From: an uncultured Flavobacteriales bacterium
GTDB taxonomy: Bacteria > Bacteroidota > Bacteroidia > Flavobacteriales_D > Crocinitomicaceae
Length of the DNA stretch: 54,345 bases
Assembly: GCA_913020765.1 (NCBI GenBank)
Contig: CAJWAO010000006.1
Location: 1 to 54,345 of the forward strand
Direction: 5' to 3'
The position numbers and the translations under genes were made by a program. The notes beneath the pieces are model-generated. The model searched no databases, was not told the DNA's origin, and saw nothing but the letters and a program-made list of their open reading frames with translations. Of the stretch, positions 26,659 through 34,937 are shown one piece after another (the first letter of the stretch is position 1; each line of letters opens with the position of its first letter).

Positions 26659-28137
26659 CTATCGGATTCTGATTTTTTGTCCTATTGAAATCCGATTAAT
26701 ATTCACTCGAGGGTTCAGCCTTTTGAGCCTCGACTGAGACATGCGGTGTTTTTGGGCAATATGGCCAAAGGTATCTCCGCTTCTTACAGTATAATACTTA
26801 CGAGATGTTGGACTCACAGTTGGTTTTGGCTTTGGTTTAGGTGCTGTAACTTTTTTCTCGGTTTCGATGCGTAAATGCTGACCAATATAGATATTCGAGG
26901 TTTTCAAACCATTCCAATTCATGATTGCTTCAGAACTCACCCCGTAGTAGGCAGCTACTGACTTGAGTAAATCTCCTGATTGAACCTTGTGGTAATAAAT
27001 GTTTAATGTTTTTTGAATCGTATCCCCAGATGTTGAATCTTGCACAAAGATCTGTTTCACTTGAACCTCATCTGTTCCATATATAGAGTGCTCTAGTGCC
27101 ATAAGTGAGTCCTCTAAACCTGCGATTAAACTAATTTTCTTGTATGGGCCAGTAAGACAATAAGGGGGTTCTGCCTTCGGAATATACGTTGTTTTATAAA
27201 TAGGGTTGAGCTCCTTTATTTCTTCTAGAGGCCAGTCAATCACCTTAGAAATTGTACCCATATGAATGGAAGACTTAAAGCATAAAGTATCTATTTCAAT
27301 ATTGTGTAAATTAAGGTTCACAGGAAATATATTATGCTCCTTGTGGTAGGTCATCAAATACGCTGCCGCTATAAAATTTGGTACATATCCTCTTGTCTCC
27401 TGAGGAAGATATGGCCTGACTTCCCAATATGTTTTTTTATTTCCTGACCTTCGTATTGCTTTGTTTACATTACCCGGACCTGCATTATAAGCCGCAAGTG
27501 CTAGGTTCCAATCGCCGTATATACCAAACAATTTTTTTAAATACCTACAAGCGGCATCCGTTGCTTTTTCTGGATCCATCCTTTCATCTACATACGAATT
27601 TTCTTTGAGCCCAAAATATAGCCCCGTTCGATACATAAATTGCCATAATCCAAGTGCCCCGACACGTGATTTAACATTCGGCCTTAAACCACTTTCGATA
27701 ACCGAAAGGTATTTAAGCTCAATAGGCAAATCATAAGCGGATAGCTTCGCCTCAAACATATCAAAGAACAATGGAGAACGACCAAGAACGACTTTAATGA
27801 AACCTCGCCTTTTTTGAAGAAAGTACTTAATTGTACTAAGTGTACTTTGGTTACAGTCCAAATGGAAGGGACTCATCTCATTCATTTTGCCCAATCTCTC
27901 ACAATAAACTTCATCTGAATAAACGGGAATATCAGTCGGTAAATATTCAAGGATTTGCCTTAATGAGTCGACATTTTCTGTGGTCGCATATTCTAAGTAA
28001 AATTGCTTTAAACTTTGTTCAACGGTATTCAAAAAAGGGTCCTTATGCAATGAATCCCCTATCTTGGAAGGATTGGTTGGTTGAGAAAATCCCCAAAAAG
28101 TAATCAATACAAAATAGATTATCACCCTTTTTTTCAT
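26659..28137 (-). CDS. mltD: Membrane-bound lytic transglycosylase with LysM domains
   Basis: Cleaves peptidoglycan glycan strands to anhydro-muropeptides; 492 residues. A signal peptide (ending FWGFSQ) leads to a helical N-terminal region and an SLT domain with catalytic Glu in VIESGLRPNVKSRVGALGLWQF (Glu about 149) plus AYNAGPGNV. Two LysM repeats follow, about 385-428 (YYHKVQSGDLLKSVAAYYGV) and 446-490 (YYTVRSGDTFGHIAQKHRM), separated by a Lys/Pro-rich linker. No lipobox Cys is evident, unlike enterobacterial MltD. Its start overlaps the gatA stop by 4 bases. Confidence 0.92.
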   Translation of the reverse strand: MKKRVIIYFVLITFWGFSQPTNPSKIGDSLHKDPFLNTVEQSLKQFYLEYATTENVDSLRQILEYLPTDIPVYSDEVYCERLGKMNEMSPFHLDCNQSTLSTIKYFLQKRRGFIKVVLGRSPLFFDMFEAKLSAYDLPIELKYLSVIESGLRPNVKSRVGALGLWQFMYRTGLYFGLKENSYVDERMDPEKATDAACRYLKKLFGIYGDWNLALAAYNAGPGNVNKAIRRSGNKKTYWEVRPYLPQETRGYVPNFIAAAYLMTYHKEHNIFPVNLNLHNIEIDTLCFKSSIHMGTISKVIDWPLEEIKELNPIYKTTYIPKAEPPYCLTGPYKKISLIAGLEDSLMALEHSIYGTDEVQVKQIFVQDSTSGDTIQKTLNIYYHKVQSGDLLKSVAAYYGVSSEAIMNWNGLKTSNIYIGQHLRIETEKKVTAPKPKPKPTVSPTSRKYYTVRSGDTFGHIAQKHRMSQSRLKRLNPRVNINRISIGQKIRIR

Positions 28138-29540
28138 TTCATAAAATATTTCTGAACAGCCTCTGAATAGTACATAAGTTTTTCCTCTTCGTTACAAGCC
28201 GACATGAGTTGAAGTCCAAAAGGCATACCATTCGTGTGCTCGCCAAAAGGGATACTGATTGCAGGATGTCCTGTAATATTTGCATGAACTGTAAATATGT
28301 CTTGAAGATACAATTGGACTGGGTCTGATATAGAGCCTAACTCAAAAGCAGTAGAGGCTGTGGTTGGGGTAATCAAAACGTCTACCTTTTTAAAAATTTC
28401 ATTTGTTGCCTTTTGTGCCAAACGCCGAACTTTTTGTGCCTTCGTGTAGTAAGCATCATAATACCCATGTGAAAGCACAAAAGTACCCGTCATTATTCTT
28501 CTTTTCACCTCCTCACCAAAACCTTCGGATCGCGAATTTTTGTATGTTTCTTCCACTCCTTTTGCAGCACCGCTTCTGAAACCGTAATGAACGCCATCAA
28601 ACCTAGATAGATTTGAAGATGCCTCAGCTGTAGACAAAACATAATAGGTTGGTACCAAATAATCGAGGTAGGGGAAACTGAATTCATTGACCTCAACATT
28701 TTCCTTTTCTAAAGCTCCTTTTAAAAGGTTTACTTTTTCTTTTATCTCAACATCAAGACCTTCATGATTCATATATTCAGTTAGAAAACCAAAGCGCAAT
28801 GGCCTAGTCCTATCATAAGGTAATGGCTCAGCTGCTATAGATGTCGAATCCATCGAATCTCTTCCCTGAGTTAAATCAAAAATGACCTTAACATCATTTA
28901 AATCATTTGCGAAAATTCCGATTTGATCAAACGATGAACCATAGGCAATTAATCCGTATCGGCTCAACCTACCATAGGTCGGTTTCAATCCAAAAGTATT
29001 GGTCCAAGATGCGGGCTGTCGTACAGATCCGCCTGTATCACTTCCCAAGGATACAGTGCACATACCTGATGATACCGCAACAGCTGAACCACCTGAAGAA
29101 CCACCGGGAACAAAATTTGAATTGATATTATTTTTTACCGGACCATAAAAAGAGGTTTCACTTGTGCTTCCCATTGCGAATTCATCACAGTTAAGTCTAC
29201 CAATAACAATTGCATCCTCATCTAAAAGCCTTTGTAAAACAGTGGCAGTGTAAAGTGATTGGAAGCTGTCTAGGATTTTAGAAGCTGCAGAGACTTTGTG
29301 CCCTTCATAGCATATGTTGTCCTTTATACCTAGTATTACTCCGGCCAGTTTACCTGCTGTTCCGTTTTTTATTTTAACATCAATCTTTAGGGCTGCCTCA
29401 CGAGCTGTATCTGAAAAAACTTCCACAAATGCATTAAGATGCTTGGATTTTTTAATTCTAGAAAGGCTTTCTTCAACAATCGACGCTGCTGAAGTACCAG
29501 ATTCAATGGCATGTTTAATATCCGCAATCGTCCTAAACAT
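28134..29540 (-). CDS. gatA: Aspartyl/glutamyl-tRNA amidotransferase subunit A
   Basis: Amidase subunit of the GatCAB complex that converts Glu-tRNA-Gln (and Asp-tRNA-Asn) to the amidated form, releasing ammonia from glutamine. 468 residues. The Ser-cisSer-Lys triad is visible: Lys in VILGIKDNICYEG (about 73), Ser in GGSSGGSAVAVSSG (about 148) and Ser in GSDTGGSVRQPAS (about 172). It lies between tatA and mltD, with gatB and gatC not in the window. The presence of a tRNA-Gln gene here is compatible with an indirect charging route. Confidence 0.95.
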   Translation of the reverse strand: MFRTIADIKHAIESGTSAASIVEESLSRIKKSKHLNAFVEVFSDTAREAALKIDVKIKNGTAGKLAGVILGIKDNICYEGHKVSAASKILDSFQSLYTATVLQRLLDEDAIVIGRLNCDEFAMGSTSETSFYGPVKNNINSNFVPGGSSGGSAVAVSSGMCTVSLGSDTGGSVRQPASWTNTFGLKPTYGRLSRYGLIAYGSSFDQIGIFANDLNDVKVIFDLTQGRDSMDSTSIAAEPLPYDRTRPLRFGFLTEYMNHEGLDVEIKEKVNLLKGALEKENVEVNEFSFPYLDYLVPTYYVLSTAEASSNLSRFDGVHYGFRSGAAKGVEETYKNSRSEGFGEEVKRRIMTGTFVLSHGYYDAYYTKAQKVRRLAQKATNEIFKKVDVLITPTTASTAFELGSISDPVQLYLQDIFTVHANITGHPAISIPFGEHTNGMPFGLQLMSACNEEEKLMYYSEAVQKYFMK

Positions 29541-29546
29541 GAAAAC

Positions 29547-29744
29547 TTACTTAGACTCTTTTTCGTCTTCTGATTCTGCGTCACTTGCGGTTTGATCACC
29601 TTTGGACGCGTTTTTAAATTCATTAACACCTTTACCAAGCCCTTTCATCAATTCAGGAATTTTTTTACCACCAAAAAATAATACGACGATTACTAAAACA
29701 ATAATTAAAATTTGTGGACCACCGATAACACCTAAATAAAACAT
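29547..29744 (-). CDS. tatA: Twin-arginine translocase subunit TatA/E
   Basis: A 65-residue pore-forming subunit of the Tat protein export system. It has the short N-terminal membrane helix (about 7-25), the [10 protein letters not shown] hinge (FG motif) and an amphipathic helix [14 protein letters not shown], then an acidic tail. A TACATTTG -7 box lies about 20 bases upstream. A Tat substrate candidate in this window is the RR-containing ActB protein. tatC is not present here. Confidence 0.93.
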   Translation of the reverse strand: MFYLGVIGGPQILIIVLVIVVLFFGGKKIPELMKGLGKGVNEFKNASKGDQTASDAESEDEKESK

Positions 29745-29766
29745 ATTCTTAACTTTTAATTACAAA

Positions 29767-29774
29767 CAAATGTA
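29767..29774 (-). promoter_or_regulatory. -7 box of the tatA-gatA-mltD-DUF4837 operon
   Basis: Minus strand TACATTTG matches TAnnTTTG. No clear TTG is found 19-21 bases upstream, so the promoter is partial. The predicted start is about 17 bases before the tatA ATG and after the infB stop. Confidence 0.4.
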
Positions 29775-29815
29775 ATGAATAAAACGCAGTCGTATACCTA
29801 TAAAAAAGGGTTGAA

Positions 29816-32473
29816 TTAAAGCTTTCGAGCTACCTCAACTTCTTCATAAGCCTCCACAATATCGCCAACCTCAATATCATTGTACTTATCAATATTCAAA
29901 CCACATTCGTAGTTGTTCTTGACCTCTTTAACATCGTCTTTGAAACGCTTCAGAGAACCCAACTCTCCTGAGTGAACAACAATTCCATCCCGGATAATTC
30001 GAATCATAGAATTTCGTTTTATAATTCCCTCGAGTACGAAACAACCGGCAATGGTGCCCACTTTCGTAATGTCAAAAGTTTCCCTTATCTCGGCTGAACC
30101 AATGATTTTCTCCTCAATATCAGGAGAAAGCATTCCTTCCATAGCTGCCTTAATTTCCTCAATTGCTTTATAAATAATGGAATAAAGTCTGATGTCTATC
30201 TGCTCACTCTCAGAAAGTTTTCTAGCACCCATTGTAGGTCTTACCTGGAAACCAAGAATGATCGCATCAGACGCTGAAGCTAGGTTAACATCAGCCTCGG
30301 ATATTGCACCCACTCCTTTATGGATGATATTTACCTGGATCTCTTGGGTGGATAAATTCAATAAAGCATCTGACAGGGCTTCAATAGATCCGTCCACATC
30401 TCCCTTGATGATTAGGTTTAATTCCTTAAAGTCTCCGATAGCCAAGCGTCTTCCTATCTCATCTAGCGTAATATGCTTGGTAGTTCTAAGACCTTGCTCA
30501 CGATAGAGCTGTTCGCGCTTCGTGGCAATGGATTTTGCTTCTTTTTCGTCTAGCATGACATTGAAATTATCACCCGCACTCGGCGCTCCATTTATTCCTA
30601 AAACTGATATGGCTTGTGATGGACCAGCCTCTTTCATGGCAACCCCTTTTTCATCGTGCATGGCTCGAACCCTACCATGGTGTCGCCCAACCAAGAGCAC
30701 ATCACCTATCCTCAAGGTACCCGCTTGTACAAGCATATTCGTGATGTAACCCTTGCCCTTATCTAAAGATGCTTCAATTACCGTTCCCAAGGCAGGTTTT
30801 GCAGGGTTGGCTTTCAGATTGAGCATTTCTGCCTCTAATAATACTTTTTCAAGGAGTTCTTCAATGTTTAAATTCTGTTTGGCAGAAATTTCTTGACACT
30901 GATAGGTTCCTCCCCAATCTTCCACCAATATATTCATGGCCGAAAGTTGTTCTTTTATTTTATCTGGACTAGCACCGGGCTTATCAATTTTATTAATCGC
31001 AAAAATCATTGGAACACCTGCCGCTTGAGCATGAGAAATCGCCTCTTTTGTTTGCGGCATAACGTCGTCGTCAGCAGCAACAATAATTATGGCAACATCG
31101 GTCACCTGAGCTCCCCTTGCACGCATGGCGGTAAAAGCCTCATGACCAGGTGTATCTAGGAAAGTCATTTTACGACCATCTTTGAGCATTAAAGAGTATG
31201 CTCCGATGTGCTGTGTGATTCCGCCTGCCTCTCCCTCTGTTACATTCGCATCACGAATCCTGTCCAACAAGGATGTCTTTCCATGATCGACGTGACCCAT
31301 TACTGTAATAATTGGAGGCCTATCAATAAGGTCCTCCTCGCTATCCTCAACAACCGGTATTGATTCTTGAACCTCAGCGCTTACGAACTGAGTTTCGTAA
31401 CCAAATTCATCAGCCACAATTTGAATGGTTTCTGCATCCAACCTTTGGTTGATTGATGCGAAAATCCCTAGTGACATACAAACCGAAATAACTTGAGTAG
31501 GCTGAATATTCATCATTACGGCGAGTTCAGAAACCGTAACGAACTCTGTAAGCTTTAATATTTTCTCTTGAAGTTCAGCCGCCTCCATTTCTTCTTGGCG
31601 GCGCTGTGCTACACTTTCTCTTTTTTGCCTTCTGTTTTTAGACGCTTTCGATTTACCTCCCTTATTCGAAAGTCTGGCGAGCGTATCTTTGATTTCTTTC
31701 TGAATATCTTTTTCTGAAATTTCAGCTTTTTGAGGTTTATTAGTTTGATGTTTCGAGTTACCACTTTTGGCACCAGTTGGAGGTGTTTCTACCTTTTTAA
31801 TTCTTTTACGCTTTCTTTTGTTTGCGTTTTCTGCTTTTGAACTTCCAGCACTTTTTTGCTTTTCGGCCGGCAATTCAATTTTACCCAGAACAGTGGGTCC
31901 AGTGATTTTTTTTCGCTCTACTTTAACAGTCTCAACCTCCTCTGAATCGGTAGATTCTTCTTGTTCTTTTTTGACCTCCGCTTCTTTTTCAAGTTCAGGG
32001 TTTACTGCTGCTACCTCATCTTTTTTCTCAGCAACTGATTCAGCTTTTGTGGTATCCACTTTCTTTTCGTCGGCTTTCTTCTTCGGCTTCAATGCATTTA
32101 AGTCGATATTTCCGATAACTTTTAATCCAGCATCTGTTTTCGGTGGCGATTCTTCTTCAGCAACTTTGCGCTTGATTTCTTCAGCGTTCAAATGAGGTTC
32201 TTCCTTCACAACAGGAGCTTCCTCTTTTTTGGTATCTCGAATGGATAGCGATTCTCTTTTTTCACGATTTGTAATAACTCCCTTAGATTTTTCTTTAAGG
32301 TCTTGATCTGCAGCAAATTCATCACACAACATCTCATAATGCTCCTTATCTAGCTTGGTATTCGGATTTGTATCAATAGTGATTCCCTTAGAACTAAGAA
32401 ATTCTATAATTGTTGGTAATCCCACATTGAGCTCACCTGCTGCCTTACCTAATCTAATTGGTCTTCCTGCCAT
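29816..32473 (-). CDS. infB: Translation initiation factor IF-2
   Basis: GTPase that brings initiator tRNA to the ribosome; 885 residues. An N-terminal IF2_N module (residues 1-60) is followed by a long low-complexity Lys/Glu-rich linker (about 70-290) typical of Bacteroidota. The G domain starts near residue 388 with GHVDHGKTSLLDRIR, then DTPGHEAFT and NKIDKPGA. The C-terminal IF2 domains follow to the end (VGDIVEAYEEVEVARKL). It follows nusA by 33 bases in the rimP-nusA-infB operon. Confidence 0.97.
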   Translation of the reverse strand: MAGRPIRLGKAAGELNVGLPTIIEFLSSKGITIDTNPNTKLDKEHYEMLCDEFAADQDLKEKSKGVITNREKRESLSIRDTKKEEAPVVKEEPHLNAEEIKRKVAEEESPPKTDAGLKVIGNIDLNALKPKKKADEKKVDTTKAESVAEKKDEVAAVNPELEKEAEVKKEQEESTDSEEVETVKVERKKITGPTVLGKIELPAEKQKSAGSSKAENANKRKRKRIKKVETPPTGAKSGNSKHQTNKPQKAEISEKDIQKEIKDTLARLSNKGGKSKASKNRRQKRESVAQRRQEEMEAAELQEKILKLTEFVTVSELAVMMNIQPTQVISVCMSLGIFASINQRLDAETIQIVADEFGYETQFVSAEVQESIPVVEDSEEDLIDRPPIITVMGHVDHGKTSLLDRIRDANVTEGEAGGITQHIGAYSLMLKDGRKMTFLDTPGHEAFTAMRARGAQVTDVAIIIVAADDDVMPQTKEAISHAQAAGVPMIFAINKIDKPGASPDKIKEQLSAMNILVEDWGGTYQCQEISAKQNLNIEELLEKVLLEAEMLNLKANPAKPALGTVIEASLDKGKGYITNMLVQAGTLRIGDVLLVGRHHGRVRAMHDEKGVAMKEAGPSQAISVLGINGAPSAGDNFNVMLDEKEAKSIATKREQLYREQGLRTTKHITLDEIGRRLAIGDFKELNLIIKGDVDGSIEALSDALLNLSTQEIQVNIIHKGVGAISEADVNLASASDAIILGFQVRPTMGARKLSESEQIDIRLYSIIYKAIEEIKAAMEGMLSPDIEEKIIGSAEIRETFDITKVGTIAGCFVLEGIIKRNSMIRIIRDGIVVHSGELGSLKRFKDDVKEVKNNYECGLNIDKYNDIEVGDIVEAYEEVEVARKL

Positions 32474-32506
32474 AATCTAATTTCGATTTACAATCGATTT
32501 CCAAAT

Positions 32507-33742
32507 TTATTCAAATTCCGCATTTAATATACGAAATACTTCATCAATGGTCTCTTTTTCTAAGTCTGTTCGTTGAACCATATCCTCAGCACTAATCTCC
32601 AATACTGCTTTCGCTGTATCGCATCCGATGGCTTTAAGCTCATCAATAATCCAACTATCAATTTCGTCTGCAAACTCTTCTAAATCAACATCTTCTATGT
32701 CTACTTCACCATCTCTGTAAACGTCAATTTCATAACCGCACAACCTACCTGCGAGCTTAATATTATTTCCACCTCTACCAATGGCTAAAGATACTTGATC
32801 TGGCTTGAGAAACACTTTCACGCGACCTTCCTCCTCAACGATTTCCATTGAAGTAATTTTTGCCGGAGATAAAGCCCTTTGAATCAAAAGCTGATTATTG
32901 GTTGTAAAGTTAATTACATCAATATTTTCATTCCGAAGCTCACGCACAATTCCATGAATCCGAGAACCTTTCATTCCAACGCATGCACCTACGGGATCGA
33001 TTCTATCATCATAGGATTCGACAGCGACCTTCGCTCTTTCACCCGGCTCTCTTACAATATTCTTAATTGTAATCAAACCATCAAATACCTCTGGCACCTC
33101 TAATTCAAATAAACGCTCTAAAAACTCAGGTGCTGTTCTTGATAAAATGATTACTGGCGTACTATTGCGCATATCAACCTTGGAAACAACAGCCCTAACA
33201 GATTCTCCTTTTTTAAAGAAATCTGAAGGAATTTGCTCCGACTTTGGCAGAATAAGTTCGTTACCATCATCATCCATTACCAGAATTTCTTTTTTCCAGA
33301 CTTGATAGATTTCACCTGTCATTATTTCACCGATACGCTCCTTATATTTCTTGTAAATATGGTCTTTCTCTAATTCTAAAATTCTAGAAATTAGATTTTG
33401 TCTCAAGGAAAGTACATTACGTCTTCCGAAATCTGCAAAACGAAATTCTTCTGTCACCTCTTCACCTATTTCAAAGTCTGGTTCAATTTTAATTGCATCC
33501 GAATAAGCAATTTCTGTATTTTCGTCTTCAACCTCGCCATCGTCAACAATTTCTTTATTCAAAAATATTTGAACATCTCCCTTATCTATGTTTACGATGA
33601 TATCGATGTGCTCATCCGTGTTGAACTTTCTTTTAAACATTGCCCTAAAGACATCCTCAAGGACATGCTGCATGGTTTGCTTATCAATATTTTTGAGCTC
33701 CTTAAATTCCGAAAACGAATCTACCAATTCAATACTATTCAT
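32507..33742 (-). CDS. nusA: Transcription termination/antitermination factor NusA
   Basis: RNA polymerase-binding elongation factor, 411 residues. The N-terminal polymerase-binding domain (1-130), an S1 domain (about 135-200, GEIMTGEIYQVWKKE) and two KH domains (KH1 around VGACVGMKGSRIHGIVREL, KH2 around VSLAIGRGGNNIKLAG) are visible, then an acidic C-terminal helical part. It starts 6 bases after the rimP stop. The terminator in the rimP leader could be a target of NusA autoregulation, as known for nusA operons elsewhere; that link is inference. Confidence 0.96.
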   Translation of the reverse strand: MNSIELVDSFSEFKELKNIDKQTMQHVLEDVFRAMFKRKFNTDEHIDIIVNIDKGDVQIFLNKEIVDDGEVEDENTEIAYSDAIKIEPDFEIGEEVTEEFRFADFGRRNVLSLRQNLISRILELEKDHIYKKYKERIGEIMTGEIYQVWKKEILVMDDDGNELILPKSEQIPSDFFKKGESVRAVVSKVDMRNSTPVIILSRTAPEFLERLFELEVPEVFDGLITIKNIVREPGERAKVAVESYDDRIDPVGACVGMKGSRIHGIVRELRNENIDVINFTTNNQLLIQRALSPAKITSMEIVEEEGRVKVFLKPDQVSLAIGRGGNNIKLAGRLCGYEIDVYRDGEVDIEDVDLEEFADEIDSWIIDELKAIGCDTAKAVLEISAEDMVQRTDLEKETIDEVFRILNAEFE

Positions 33743-33748
33743 AATCTA

Positions 33749-34225
33749 TTATTTAAATGATATTACAATTTTTGTTTCTTTTATTTCTTTCCTATTAATA
33801 TTATAAAATTCCTCTACCCATTCCTTTTTTTTCCTTCCTTCCACTTTTTTCTTTACACGGTCTTTGAGTTGGATCTTGTCCAAACCAAAAGAGATAAGTT
33901 CACCCTCTATTTTCGAAGAGTCGTTTAGCTTGACTTTGACTCTTTTTCCAATATTCTTTAAATATTGGTTATCGTGGCGAAGTGGTTTGTCTAATCCGGC
34001 AGAAGAAACATGCAGTTCAAAATCATTTTGCTCACGATCTAAGTTGTGTTCAATATTACGAGAAACCGACATACAATCCTCAACTGCAACATACCCCTCC
34101 ATTCTATCGAGTTCAACACGAATAACATTACTTGGAGATATAGTCATGTCTACGATGTATAAATCCTTATTCAGTTCTTGAATCCGCTCATCAATTAAAG
34201 CCGTTATCCGCTCTTTTGAAATCAT
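33749..34225 (-). CDS. rimP: Ribosome maturation factor RimP
   Basis: Needed for maturation of the 30S subunit; 158 residues from the ATG giving MISKERITALIDERIQEL. The frame stays open for 107 more codons upstream, but that part overlaps the divergent DUF3109 gene and the leader hairpin and has no family similarity. The conserved RimP core is seen in ISPSNVIRVELDRMEGYVAV and LHVSSAGLDKPLRHD. First gene of the rimP-nusA-infB operon. Confidence 0.93.
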   Translation of the reverse strand: MISKERITALIDERIQELNKDLYIVDMTISPSNVIRVELDRMEGYVAVEDCMSVSRNIEHNLDREQNDFELHVSSAGLDKPLRHDNQYLKNIGKRVKVKLNDSSKIEGELISFGLDKIQLKDRVKKKVEGRKKKEWVEEFYNINRKEIKETKIVISFK

Positions 34226-34236
34226 CTCAATCTTGC

Positions 34237-34267
34237 TTAAAAAAAGAGGGGACTTTCGTCCCCTCTT
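34237..34267 (-). terminator. Intrinsic terminator in the rimP leader (attenuator)
   Basis: On the minus strand AAGAGGGGAC, loop GAAA, GTCCCCTCTT, then a run of seven T, ending about 11 bases before the rimP ATG. It lies between the predicted promoter and the first gene, so it can only act as an attenuator of rimP-nusA-infB. Confidence 0.8.
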
Positions 34268-34292
34268 TGTATAAACCTCATATTTGTGGATA

Positions 34293-34322
34293 CAAAGATA
34301 TAACATTTCCATGAATAACAAA
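34293..34322 (-). promoter_or_regulatory. Promoter of rimP-nusA-infB
   Basis: Minus strand TTTG (34319-34322), 18 bases, TATCTTTG (34293-34300), an excellent Bacteroidota-type promoter. The predicted start near 34288 gives a leader of about 60 bases that contains the terminator hairpin. Confidence 0.65.
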
Positions 34323-34346
34323 GGAATATCCTTTACATTTATACTT

Positions 34347-34937
34347 ATGCTGGTAGAAATTAATGATAAAATAATATCCACTGAGGTCTTTTCAGAACAG
34401 TTTGTTTGCGACCTTTCAAAATGTAAAGGAGCCTGTTGTGTCGAAGGAGACGGAGGTGCCCCACTTAAAGAATCCGAACGTATCTTAATTAAAAAGAACC
34501 TTGAAAAAATCAAACCCTTTATGGATAAAAAAGGAATTGATACCATAGAAAAAACGGACTTTTATTATGAAGATGAGGACGACTTACCTGCTACCCAACT
34601 CGTGGACAGAAAAGAATGTGTTTTTGTCTATTTCAATAAAGAGAACAATCATGCAATGTGTGCTATAGAAAATGCTTATAATGCTGGTGAAATCTCATTC
34701 AACAAACCTATATCCTGTCATTTATATCCAATACGAACAAAAGAGTTTAATGAGTTTACTGCTTTAAATTATGAACGTTGGAATATATGCAATCCAGCAT
34801 GCGACTTAGGAGCATCACTAAAATTACCAGTATATAAGTTTTTGAAGGACCCGTTGACACGTGCGTACGGAAAAACGTTTTACAAGGAACTTGAAAAGGT
34901 TGATGCACAGCTCAAAAGGCAAGAAAAAACAACCTAA
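34347..34937 (+). CDS. DUF3109 cysteine-rich protein
   Basis: A 196-residue protein of the DUF3109 family, related to the YkgJ-type zinc/iron-chelating proteins, function unknown. From the chosen ATG (MLVEINDKIIS) the cysteines fall at 21, 26, 30 and 31 (FVCDLSKCKGACCVEGD), with further Cys in ECVFVYF, HAMCAIE, ISCHLYPIR and NICNPACDLG, a pattern that suggests a metal centre. In-frame upstream starts exist but the family begins about here. It is divergent from rimP and its stop codon overlaps the stop of coxA. Confidence 0.85.
   Translation: MLVEINDKIISTEVFSEQFVCDLSKCKGACCVEGDGGAPLKESERILIKKNLEKIKPFMDKKGIDTIEKTDFYYEDEDDLPATQLVDRKECVFVYFNKENNHAMCAIENAYNAGEISFNKPISCHLYPIRTKEFNEFTALNYERWNICNPACDLGASLKLPVYKFLKDPLTRAYGKTFYKELEKVDAQLKRQEKTT

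Noticed and set aside
31767-32195. Plus-strand frame opposite the infB linker
   Set aside because: The Lys/Glu-rich linker of IF-2 gives a long Ser/Phe-rich antisense frame by codon bias; not a gene.
32000-32300. Low-complexity, repeat-like Lys/Glu/Val coding stretch
   Set aside because: This is the normal disordered N-terminal linker of Bacteroidota IF-2, not a DNA repeat.
34226-34546. In-frame upstream extension of rimP by 107 codons
   Set aside because: It would cross the rimP promoter, the terminator hairpin and the start of the divergent DUF3109 gene, and it lacks RimP similarity.
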